DNA from: an uncultured Phocaeicola sp.
GTDB lineage: Bacteria > Bacteroidota > Bacteroidia > Bacteroidales > Bacteroidaceae
Length of the DNA: 26,967 bases
Reading direction: 5' to 3'
Assembly: GCA_958434805.1 (NCBI GenBank)
Contig: CAUBDX010000036.1
Span: 1-26,967, forward strand
The position numbers were made by a program, and so were the translations under genes. The notes beneath the pieces are model-generated. The model was not told where the DNA came from. It searched no databases and saw only the letters and a list, made by a program, of their open reading frames with translations. Below, one piece after another: positions 16,163 to 25,265 of the stretch (position 1 is the stretch's first letter; each line of letters opens with the position of its first letter).

Positions 16163-19100
16163 ATCATAGAATGCAAAACGTTTATAATATCATTTATTGG
16201 ATTCTCCCAAGAACACCCGTTACTTATATAAGGAAGTTCTTTTGCCATGGAAATAATTTCTTGCCCTTCTTTTGAAGAGAAAATTTTATTTCTTAAGAAG
16301 GCTGGGTTACAACCTCTACCTGGCAATCTACTTCTGTCAAGAGCATCAGCATCTTTTAGGACCTCCCAGATTTTATTTTGATGAACAGCAAATGGAGTTT
16401 TACTATCGTCTATGGAGTGGAATTTTACAGCTTCCAAGATGGTTGCTGCTTCTCCTTCATCACATAGACTTTCAATCTTCGATGTATATAGTTTTGCAGA
16501 ATTAGTTCCATGGATTTCACCTTCTGTATCACTACGTTTCCCTAAATCATGAATTAAAGCTGCATATAATATAGATGTAATCATATCTTGCTTTACACAT
16601 TTGTCTAAAGACGAAATTATAAATGCATTCCACATTACTCTTATCGTATGTGCTATACCATGATAAGAGTGAAGCATATGCTCTTTGAATAAAGACTTAG
16701 ATATATTAATTTGAAGCTTAGATGTTTCTATTTTAAATTGTTCTATTAAACTGTTCGTAAAGATAGAATATTTTTTTACAGGTTCCTCAATCTTACTCTC
16801 GTTTGAATATATTATCCAAGAATTACTATCATATTTTTGAAGATCCATAAATCTTATCGTAAATGGAACAGTAGGTTTTTTTAGGCTTATATATGGATAA
16901 GCCTGAATTTTTCCTTTTGCTATATTTGTAATGTGAGACTTGTCTATAATATTAAGACTATTAATATCATCACATTCGATAACAATGGAACTTGGATCTT
17001 GATAATCTGTAGATACATAGAGAGAATTTTCAGTTTCGTTAATAGATATGGTTCTATTTGTTCTATGATAGATATTAATGCAAGAAGATGTTTCCGAATC
17101 GGTCGTTATATACTTACAAATTGGGTCATCGCCTAATTGAGCTTTCAGGATTGCAGCTTGCTCTTCGTCATAGCAAATGATTCTAAAATTCTTTAGACAT
17201 GAAAAATCAAGCCCATTCTTTACTAGAAATTCTTGCTGAGAATAAGATTTATATATATCTAAGCCATCTTCAATTGTTGAGTATAAATATTGTGTATTTA
17301 GCCTATTAGGATTGTCAATAATTGAAATAATTTGGCTATTGTCGCTTTGCATATTTCCGGTACTATAATAGCATTTTTCTATACATAGGTTTAATATTTC
17401 CCTTAAATCAAACTCAAAAAAAACAGGCATTGGACATTTTGGAGATCCTAACCTCTGTGCTCCTAAATATTTTGCTGTTGGACATTCAATATATGAATCC
17501 CATATTTTTTTACCTCTGTTATCATATCCTCCAAATACCCATCTTGTTTTAGATGCATGAGAGTCTTCTCCCAAAGCTTCATTGTAATATTGTGTTGGAG
17601 TTTGTGGCCGATAATAGAATCTCGCATAATGATGTGCAGTTTCCCGTCTGTAAACATTACTTCCTGCTGAATTTTCAAATAATCCCTTTCCTCCAATTCT
17701 ACTCAAAATCTTTCTTGATTTAATAATATTTACTGCATTAAATAGGTGGGCAAAATGATAAACTTTAGGATCAGAATCATTAAAACGGTTTATAAATCTA
17801 ATTCCATTAATTTTATCCTTAAAGGCTAGCTTATATTTATCAATGTTTTCAACAATTAAAGGATTTTCGAATAAAGCAAACCAATCCCATCTGTTAATAT
17901 GTTTTTTGATAAAATCAACAGAGAACTCAATGGTATTAGCTATAGACGCTTCATGCCAATTAATATATTCTGCAAATTCATCTAAAAGGATGTTTGTATA
18001 CTTTAGGTCCTTTCTTTGTCCTATAATTTCCCAATCAATTTCGTCCTTAAACTCCCTTAGATTTTTTATTGATAGAGTAAAGGCGGTTGAATTAGATATT
18101 ATAGTCCAATCTAAATATTCTCTATATTTACAAAAGAATTCAAATCCAAGTATTTGGAAAGTTTCAGATTGGCTAATATATTGCCAATTTAATTTGTTTC
18201 GATATGGCCATAGTACATCTTTAGAAAGGAACTTATTTTTGGAGATAGCATCCCAGTCGAGTTCAAAATCTGATATTTTCGATAATACGTTTACTGTTGG
18301 TGTAAATGTGCTCATTCTGGATACACTTTTCCAATCCATTGGTTTTTGCCAAAGTTTCATTATAAGGTCATCATTATACTGCAAATCAGTTCTAGATGAT
18401 AACAATAACCAATCCCATGAAATATATGCTTTATCTAATGTTGAAAGAAATGTTTCATTGTCAAATGCAATATCATGTCTGCCACTTAATACATTCCAGT
18501 CCCAATTTGTAATATCTAGAGATAAAAGTTCCTTTAGAGAAACTTTTAATTTTTTATTTGAAGATAAGCTCTTCCAATCCCATGCTTTTTGTTTAGTACT
18601 CTCTAATAAAGATTTATCAATAATAAGTTGTTGTCCTTGGGAAAGGATTCCCCAGTCCCAATCTTTTTCTTGATTATCAATTATAAATTGATTACTTACC
18701 GATAATTTTTCCGATGCTGAAATTGTTCTCCAATTCCAATCTTGATCAAGAAAATCTTTCAGTAATGCGTCATTGAAAATTATATCAGTTCTATTAGAAA
18801 GAATATCAAAATCTAGTACATTCTTGAATTGTTTGATATTCTTGGATAAATTAGCTTGTCCTTTAGAAGCATAACTTGAAAAACATCTGCTATATTTTGA
18901 TAGATATTCCCAATCCCATTCATCAGTGTGAATTTTTAGTATTGCATGATGCCTGTTTATTGCCTCATTTTGAGATAAAGCATAAAAGTTCCAGTCGTAC
19001 TTAGGATTATACAACAGCGACTTAACCATTTCCAACCATTTCTGAAAGCTGAGAATGGTTTTATCATAAAAGAAAAACCTTTCCGCTGATTTTGATTTAG

Positions 19101-21684
19101 ATAATAATTCCCAATCTACGTCCTCGGAATATTGCTCAATGTATTCACTAAGATTGAAATCTTCATGATTATATATATAAGATAAATCCCAAGAGAATAA
19201 AATCTGATATTCAGATAAAGTTCTTGTATAATGAACCAAACCATATAATTCTTCTAGGTTAAAGCGTCGAGTGATAGCATTCCATAGTAAAGATTTTAAA
19301 TTCTCATCCTTTAAACTAATAATCGTAGCTATGGTTGGCAAAAAGCTATCAATACTTAAGTCTTCTTTTGTAAATACTGATTTAACTAATACTGGCCAAT
19401 CCCACAGATCTGCATATTCTGCAAGATTTTCGAAGACAATATTTCTCCCTAAACGATTAGTTAATATTGACCAATTCCAATAATCTTGATATTCCTCCAG
19501 ATAGTCAGAAATACTATCAATTGATAGATTCTTTGACAAATATTCCCAATCCCATTTATTAACCCACCGTTCATCACCTAATCTTTCAATTTTAATGGTT
19601 TGAATAGTTTTAGCTGTTAGAAAATTCCAATCCCAATCAAAATCAATATTTTCTCTTACAAGTTTGATAGTTGCAAGGTCTGTAGCTTTAGCTTTGTACT
19701 CGGGATATAGAGATAAAAACGTCTGTATTTCTGTGCTTTTAAATAAAGCACAGAAAGTTTCGCTTGATAATAGTTCAAATGATTTTTTTAGATTAAGTTG
19801 GGTAAGATGCCTTTTAACAAAGCCGATGTCTTTTATCCAATCTGCTTTGGTTGATATAATTTCCCAATTCCAAGGGAAATCATTATTGTCGTCTACAATT
19901 GTAAAGTCGGATATACGTGTAGTTACACATGTATATCCTTCTGCAGTGGATATTTTGTACGAGTATCGATTGAAAAAATTTTTGTCCCACTTTATATATT
20001 GATTGTTTTCAAACCCTCCAATAATAGGAACACACCAAGTTAATGCACCGATTTCTTCCAAAAAGTCAATGTTTTCATAACTCCAGATGAGTTTAGAAGA
20101 ATTGAAATTTAATGGTGCAATGGCTGAATCTACAAAATTCTTAAGGTTTTCTTTAAAGGTTTGAGATTTGCAATAGCTATAAGAAAATACATCCGAGCTT
20201 AATGCTCGACTAGTAACAGAAGCTAAATCTAATCTCTTAGAAAGTAGTTCGATATGAGTTAAAATATAATCTAACGCATAAGATTTAGAAATATATTTCC
20301 AATTCCAAGACTTATCAGGATATTTAAGTATTAAATCCTTTACAAGTGATGGGTTGCTTTCTGTTATTAGTGATAGTTCAAAGGATACATCATCTATGTG
20401 TTTAAGGATAAAGTCATCTGACAATGAAGGCATAATGTCTGTCCAAGGCCACTGAACAGATGTGAGTTTTGGATTAATCAATAGGTTTTCTATATCGTCA
20501 GTTGTTACGTTTGTGTTATGAATAACAATATCAAAGTTCCAGGGAAATACAGAAGCGTTTTGAATTATATATTTTCCATCCATTCTCGCAGAAAGGATAC
20601 TCCAATCCCAACCATCAATGGAATCTTTTAAATAAATTTTGATACATTCTGGAGGGCAAATCGATGAAACATCATGCCAAATATTGGCGTCAATGTTCCT
20701 AGACAGCATTTCAAATAAACGCTTATCATTCCAACAGAATCTGTCATCTTTAACAATTTTATTCCATTCAATTATATCTTCAAATTGTTCTAGACTATCA
20801 AAATCTAATAAGGCATTTGGATCATTCAATAAACGTAGATAGTATCCCCACTCAATTTTGATATTCCTTATTTTTTCATTTCTATCATCGTTAATTATTT
20901 CTGAAGCATACTCACTGACGTTACCATCATTAGAATAGACAACAACATAATCTAGACTATTGTCATTGTAGATACCTATATTGATATTTTCGCTCTCAAT
21001 AGTAAAATCATAGCTGATTAATGATGCACTGAAGATATGGATTCCTACTTGCATTTGTGCGAGAAGTGAGCAGACTAAATGTTTTTCTTCTTCTTTGACT
21101 ATAGGCTCAATATCGTATGATGACAAAACCTTGTAATACGAAATTCTTCGTTTCGCACTGATGGCTGTTATTATGTAAAGACTATCTCTAAATGGAAATG
21201 GAGTATTATCCTCTTGTGCTAAATTGAAATTCTCAAGAAATCTGCATTCTGCTTCATAGAACTTTCTTTTCTTAGATGTGTGTACAGTAAATATCCCCAA
21301 AGAAGTCAAAGAAATTATTTTCTCATCTTTAACAACGAGTTCTTCTTCCTCTAGGCTTTTAATTATACAATTAAAGATACAAATTTCTGCTTCGTCCTTA
21401 TATCTTATAGGTGTAGTATCAAAATTATCTACAACATTAAAACCTAAAATTGTAGCCAATTCATTTATTGATAGTTTGCTGTCGTGAAAGTACAAAGTAG
21501 AGCAGATTATTTTTTCAATATCAGAACATGATTCATCTTCGTACAAATATATTTTGCACTTTGTTTTCTTCAATGTCCATGTCTTCATGGCAGAATCGGA
21601 ATCCTGCGATTTATAGATCAATTTCTTTTCTAATATATTATTGTTGAATGTCTTCATACGGATTGCATTTAATAATCTTACCAT
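16159..21684 (-). CDS. Giant Trp-repeat protein with DarT-like ADP-ribosyltransferase and HD domains
   Basis: The frame encodes 1,841 residues from ATG 21684; ATG 21657 (residue 10) would shorten the overlap with the helicase gene from 47 to 20 bp and is equally possible. A winged-helix-like stretch lies at about 55-135. From about 355 to 1270 the protein is a chain of Trp-rich units (WDWxxLS, WNWxxIS, later LDWxxIS), spaced about 25-27 residues in the last dozen (near 984 to 1268). At about 1305-1530 comes a DarT (DUF4433)-like domain: KVYHFAHLFNAVNII (1307-1321), ARFYYRPQTPTQYY (1354-1367) and QQEFLV with the likely catalytic E1485. The last part (about 1665-1841) is an HD domain: H1679, H1712-D1713 with LIHDLGK, HGTNSA, and D1780/D1783. 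DarT modifies thymidine in single-stranded DNA; HD domains hydrolyse phosphate esters. The size and domain mix are unusual for DarT, normally about 200 residues. A DarG-like gene lies downstream. Confidence 0.8.
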   Translation of the reverse strand: MVRLLNAIRMKTFNNNILEKKLIYKSQDSDSAMKTWTLKKTKCKIYLYEDESCSDIEKIICSTLYFHDSKLSINELATILGFNVVDNFDTTPIRYKDEAEICIFNCIIKSLEEEELVVKDEKIISLTSLGIFTVHTSKKRKFYEAECRFLENFNLAQEDNTPFPFRDSLYIITAISAKRRISYYKVLSSYDIEPIVKEEEKHLVCSLLAQMQVGIHIFSASLISYDFTIESENINIGIYNDNSLDYVVVYSNDGNVSEYASEIINDDRNEKIRNIKIEWGYYLRLLNDPNALLDFDSLEQFEDIIEWNKIVKDDRFCWNDKRLFEMLSRNIDANIWHDVSSICPPECIKIYLKDSIDGWDWSILSARMDGKYIIQNASVFPWNFDIVIHNTNVTTDDIENLLINPKLTSVQWPWTDIMPSLSDDFILKHIDDVSFELSLITESNPSLVKDLILKYPDKSWNWKYISKSYALDYILTHIELLSKRLDLASVTSRALSSDVFSYSYCKSQTFKENLKNFVDSAIAPLNFNSSKLIWSYENIDFLEEIGALTWCVPIIGGFENNQYIKWDKNFFNRYSYKISTAEGYTCVTTRISDFTIVDDNNDFPWNWEIISTKADWIKDIGFVKRHLTQLNLKKSFELLSSETFCALFKSTEIQTFLSLYPEYKAKATDLATIKLVRENIDFDWDWNFLTAKTIQTIKIERLGDERWVNKWDWEYLSKNLSIDSISDYLEEYQDYWNWSILTNRLGRNIVFENLAEYADLWDWPVLVKSVFTKEDLSIDSFLPTIATIISLKDENLKSLLWNAITRRFNLEELYGLVHYTRTLSEYQILFSWDLSYIYNHEDFNLSEYIEQYSEDVDWELLSKSKSAERFFFYDKTILSFQKWLEMVKSLLYNPKYDWNFYALSQNEAINRHHAILKIHTDEWDWEYLSKYSRCFSSYASKGQANLSKNIKQFKNVLDFDILSNRTDIIFNDALLKDFLDQDWNWRTISASEKLSVSNQFIIDNQEKDWDWGILSQGQQLIIDKSLLESTKQKAWDWKSLSSNKKLKVSLKELLSLDITNWDWNVLSGRHDIAFDNETFLSTLDKAYISWDWLLLSSRTDLQYNDDLIMKLWQKPMDWKSVSRMSTFTPTVNVLSKISDFELDWDAISKNKFLSKDVLWPYRNKLNWQYISQSETFQILGFEFFCKYREYLDWTIISNSTAFTLSIKNLREFKDEIDWEIIGQRKDLKYTNILLDEFAEYINWHEASIANTIEFSVDFIKKHINRWDWFALFENPLIVENIDKYKLAFKDKINGIRFINRFNDSDPKVYHFAHLFNAVNIIKSRKILSRIGGKGLFENSAGSNVYRRETAHHYARFYYRPQTPTQYYNEALGEDSHASKTRWVFGGYDNRGKKIWDSYIECPTAKYLGAQRLGSPKCPMPVFFEFDLREILNLCIEKCYYSTGNMQSDNSQIISIIDNPNRLNTQYLYSTIEDGLDIYKSYSQQEFLVKNGLDFSCLKNFRIICYDEEQAAILKAQLGDDPICKYITTDSETSSCINIYHRTNRTISINETENSLYVSTDYQDPSSIVIECDDINSLNIIDKSHITNIAKGKIQAYPYISLKKPTVPFTIRFMDLQKYDSNSWIIYSNESKIEEPVKKYSIFTNSLIEQFKIETSKLQINISKSLFKEHMLHSYHGIAHTIRVMWNAFIISSLDKCVKQDMITSILYAALIHDLGKRSDTEGEIHGTNSAKLYTSKIESLCDEGEAATILEAVKFHSIDDSKTPFAVHQNKIWEVLKDADALDRSRLPGRGCNPAFLRNKIFSSKEGQEIISMAKELPYISNGCSWENPINDIINVLHSMI

Positions 21685-24600
21685 TTGAATTAGCGTTTAT
21701 GATTTTATATACATTATCATAGATTTCTTTCTGTCTGAAGAGTTCGCTATTTCCAATTATTATTAATAATCTTTTAGCACGTGAAAGTGCTACATTTAAT
21801 CTATTAGGAGATTGAGCAAATCCTAGGTCTTTTTGCTCAGGATATCCTAGCTCGTATTCTGAGAAATTTGGTTTTTGTTGTGAGTCAGTAACAATGGTGT
21901 TACTTCTGACCATTGAAACAATAATAATGTTTCTTTCCATACCTTGGAATCTGTCAACAACGTCAATCTTCATAGGTAGATTGTTAAATGAACGACACAT
22001 TTTTCTAATCCTATTTCTTTGCTTACTATAAAAGCTGATGATACCTATTTCTTTATCTTCTTCATCTTTAAAACTGTTACAATATCTTTGATATGAATCA
22101 GAATGAGATAACTTTCCCAAGATATGAGAAATGACACTGATTTCACCTTCATTGACTCTGGATGTACCCTCAATCATTTCTGGTGAATTTACGTCAATCC
22201 ATATTACATGATTGTTAGGAGATAAAGATTCACCATTGAGAAAGTCTTTTATTAGAATACCATGGTATCTCGAAAAAGGGTTAGTCATATTAGGATCATT
22301 CACTCCCAAATCAACAGGATTTATTAGTCCACATTCAAGTCCATGATCTTCTTGGTAGAATTGTTTGATAACATCATTTATATCTGGATGCATTCTATAC
22401 TGAAGTGTAAACTCTCCTTTTAGACTATCATCGATGCTTTCAAAAATTCGCTGGAAATGAGAGATTTCCATTTCTTTAAAATTCTTTAGGACGTATGATT
22501 TTAACCTCCTTAATTGTTGAGCCTCTTTTTCACTTTTTGCATTATCCATCAAAAAGTTAAGTGTGTTGATAAATTCTTCTTTATCAAGCATTGGAGGCAA
22601 TTGGCGATGATCACCAATTACAATATTCTTTTTTCCATATATTAGAGGTAAAGCAAGCTCCGCAGGAGTGGCTTTACTAGACTCATCTTGAATGACAGTT
22701 GTAAAGCTTATTCCATCCTTGCATTCATAAGTTTTTATCTGAATTTCATGATCTTCATCGTCAATGTCATCTGTTTGTTTGTATATGGTTTTAGTACTTA
22801 CTTTTCCAAAAATGGTGCAATAGTTCATGAAAAACTTTGTAGGCCTATTTTTAATATTCTTTTCTCCAATAGAACTACAAGTAGCCCCGACAACATTACA
22901 ATGAGACTTATATTGATCAAAAATTAGTTGCCGAAATTGTTTGTCTGGGTTATCCAAAATATTCTCCCATAAAGACACTGATAGTGAGTCCATGTTATCA
23001 TGGTCTATTCTATTCTTTATGTTTTGTAACCAATTCTCTAAAATTATTTTTCCGGATTTTTGTTGAAGTTCATCTACATCAACATCTTCCTCATTTTCTT
23101 CAACGTATTTAAATTGTCCAGTCTCAACCCATTCCTCCATTGCTGCTATGGAAAATTGACGTCCTTCTATAGCAAGTCTATCATCCGAACCAAATCGTAT
23201 TGGTTTAACAAGATTATGGACATCATTTACTGTCCTATCAATTGCATTATCTACAGCAAGATTTGTTTCAGATGTCAGAAGAATCTTTTCTTCTGGATTT
23301 AATCTGATATGTTGCCATATTAATTCTGCAATTGCGGTTGATTTACCTGTACCGGGAGGGCCTTGAATTAGAGAAATATCACTAGCCTTTAAACATCTTA
23401 TAATAGCATCTAATTGTGAGGGATTTATATATTTATTTAACAGATGATTCTTAATATCTTTATAATAATCACTAGACTCATTTGTGTAATAATCAATATT
23501 TTTAGTTGGAGTCGCTTTAGTTGCATCAAATATGAATTTTCCGATATTCTCATTTTTAACTCCATTCCCTTTTGTAATATTGTCAAATGCGTCCTTTAAT
23601 CTTTTGATTTTCTCCAAATCTCCATCGAGATTTGGGATAATATTATCAAAATTCAGTCCGTCTTCTTCTTTGAAATTGTATTCGGCTGAAGTAATATCAA
23701 ACAAGAGTTCTGGAAATACTACTTTAATTAGTTTTCCTATTGAACGTCCATTTGTTATAAATTCAGCACCTCGTAGGCTGCTTACAATGTTTTCTTTGTT
23801 TTCAGCTATTTTGTTATAATCTACTCGTAATAAATATTTCTTTTTTCCTATAGGATTAGAATTCAACTTGCAATCACAACCCAGTTCCTTTAATTGATCT
23901 AATGAAGCAGATAAGGAGAAATTAAACTGTGCTGCCTGTTCAGCAGTTTTGTATTCTTGGATAAAATGCATTAATCCATCCTTTGCGCTAATATAAGTCT
24001 TAAGTGATGAATAGTTCTCTTTGAGGAAAGAATCTATTTTATCCCAGTCTGCATTTTTTTCTAAAATTTCGATATTACATCTATGGTCTGAAAATACAGA
24101 TAATTCCATATCATCATACTTGTTACTAAAATCAATTTTTAGTTGTTCTGCATCTGTTGTTCTCCAATCGAAGTCTATTCCTATAGATTGTTTTGATTCG
24201 CTAATTTTTATATTTTCATCATCAATTTGATTTTTTAAATCTTGAAAGAAATCATAACAGTCTATTCCGTCAAGGAATTGACGAAATGTCCTTGCTTCAT
24301 AATTATAATTGTATTCTACGTAAAGTTTATAATTGTTTTTTCCAAATTCAGAGTCGCATATAATTTTAAATAAATCGATCTGCCACTTTGCTCTAAGAAT
24401 ATGTTGATTGCTATTAACTTCTGTTGATCTTATATTGAAATTAAAACGATACTTTCCATTATCTGAATCTGGAAATTCATATAATGATTTTTTGAAGTCA
24501 TGTGTCTTATGTATTTCCTCAGTTAACTCTATAATTACATTAAAAGAGTGTAAACGGAGTCCCCACAATTCATTTAACTTCTGAGTGGCAGCCTCAGTAA

Positions 24601-25264
24601 GGTAATGATCGTGTATTGTTAATAATCTACTGATTCTTCGTTCTTCACCTTCTTCAAGTTTAATATTACTATATGAAACTCGGTGCGTACAATCAACGAA
24701 AAACCATTTTCTTAGAAAATAGGCAGGGGTTGGAGCTATGCCAAAAATTCCACTAGCTTTATCAGGTAAAATATCATTTGGAAATGTGGCATCTTTGTCA
24801 AGTTTACGGAGTGCATTTACTGTAACTTGTAGCCGCCTTTTGGTATCAATAGCATATTGTTCTCCTATATCTTTTAATGCTTTAACGCATTTTGAGAACG
24901 TGGATTTCTGTGAACGTATTACACCTTCAATAATAGGATTAGTAGACAAATGTACATAGTACTTTTGACATTCTTCTGCTAATTGATATAATTGATCAAC
25001 ATCAGGTTCAAAGTGACTATCACAGAGGATAGTATCATCAATATCATTGATGTCGTCATCCCCAGCGTTAAATAAAGCCTTTACTCTACTTAATATCGTA
25101 TCAAGTTCATCTGTTTGGCATATATTAAATCGTAATCTTTGTCCCTGAATCTGGATAGAATCTGGTTCAATAGCTATTGGGGCAGAATTAAGCTGGAGTA
25201 CACGTTCTTGTACTTCTATATGCTTAAGCCATATTTCTTTTTGTAGTTCAGTATCAAATCCCAT
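21638..25264 (-). CDS. UPF1-like superfamily 1 helicase
   Basis: The gene encodes 1,208 residues from ATG 25264, which follows the S1 gene's TAA by 1 nt; an upstream in-frame TTG at 25273 is less likely. Numbering from the TTG, the helicase core is complete: Walker A GPPGTGKS (638-645), motif Ia TSETNLAVDN (667-676), motif II QDESS (862-866), motif III GDHRQLPP (887-894), motif IV QYRMHP (958-963), motif V RFQGMERNIIIVSM (1108-1121) and motif VI NVALSRAK (1160-1167). This is the AAA_11/AAA_12 (UPF1/SMUBP2) type, which moves 5' to 3' on single-stranded RNA or DNA. The first 590 residues match nothing I recognise. Such helicases are common in prokaryotic defence loci. It is coupled to the S1 gene before it and overlaps the giant gene after it. 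Confidence 0.9.
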   Translation of the reverse strand: MGFDTELQKEIWLKHIEVQERVLQLNSAPIAIEPDSIQIQGQRLRFNICQTDELDTILSRVKALFNAGDDDINDIDDTILCDSHFEPDVDQLYQLAEECQKYYVHLSTNPIIEGVIRSQKSTFSKCVKALKDIGEQYAIDTKRRLQVTVNALRKLDKDATFPNDILPDKASGIFGIAPTPAYFLRKWFFVDCTHRVSYSNIKLEEGEERRISRLLTIHDHYLTEAATQKLNELWGLRLHSFNVIIELTEEIHKTHDFKKSLYEFPDSDNGKYRFNFNIRSTEVNSNQHILRAKWQIDLFKIICDSEFGKNNYKLYVEYNYNYEARTFRQFLDGIDCYDFFQDLKNQIDDENIKISESKQSIGIDFDWRTTDAEQLKIDFSNKYDDMELSVFSDHRCNIEILEKNADWDKIDSFLKENYSSLKTYISAKDGLMHFIQEYKTAEQAAQFNFSLSASLDQLKELGCDCKLNSNPIGKKKYLLRVDYNKIAENKENIVSSLRGAEFITNGRSIGKLIKVVFPELLFDITSAEYNFKEEDGLNFDNIIPNLDGDLEKIKRLKDAFDNITKGNGVKNENIGKFIFDATKATPTKNIDYYTNESSDYYKDIKNHLLNKYINPSQLDAIIRCLKASDISLIQGPPGTGKSTAIAELIWQHIRLNPEEKILLTSETNLAVDNAIDRTVNDVHNLVKPIRFGSDDRLAIEGRQFSIAAMEEWVETGQFKYVEENEEDVDVDELQQKSGKIILENWLQNIKNRIDHDNMDSLSVSLWENILDNPDKQFRQLIFDQYKSHCNVVGATCSSIGEKNIKNRPTKFFMNYCTIFGKVSTKTIYKQTDDIDDEDHEIQIKTYECKDGISFTTVIQDESSKATPAELALPLIYGKKNIVIGDHRQLPPMLDKEEFINTLNFLMDNAKSEKEAQQLRRLKSYVLKNFKEMEISHFQRIFESIDDSLKGEFTLQYRMHPDINDVIKQFYQEDHGLECGLINPVDLGVNDPNMTNPFSRYHGILIKDFLNGESLSPNNHVIWIDVNSPEMIEGTSRVNEGEISVISHILGKLSHSDSYQRYCNSFKDEEDKEIGIISFYSKQRNRIRKMCRSFNNLPMKIDVVDRFQGMERNIIIVSMVRSNTIVTDSQQKPNFSEYELGYPEQKDLGFAQSPNRLNVALSRAKRLLIIIGNSELFRQKEIYDNVYKIINANSNGKIIKCNPYEDIQQ

Positions 25265-25265
25265 A

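Noticed and set aside
17843..18673. Plus-strand open frame of 276 codons inside the giant gene
   Set aside because: Mirror of the Trp-repeat region; its Ser/Phe-rich, repetitive content follows from the real frame.
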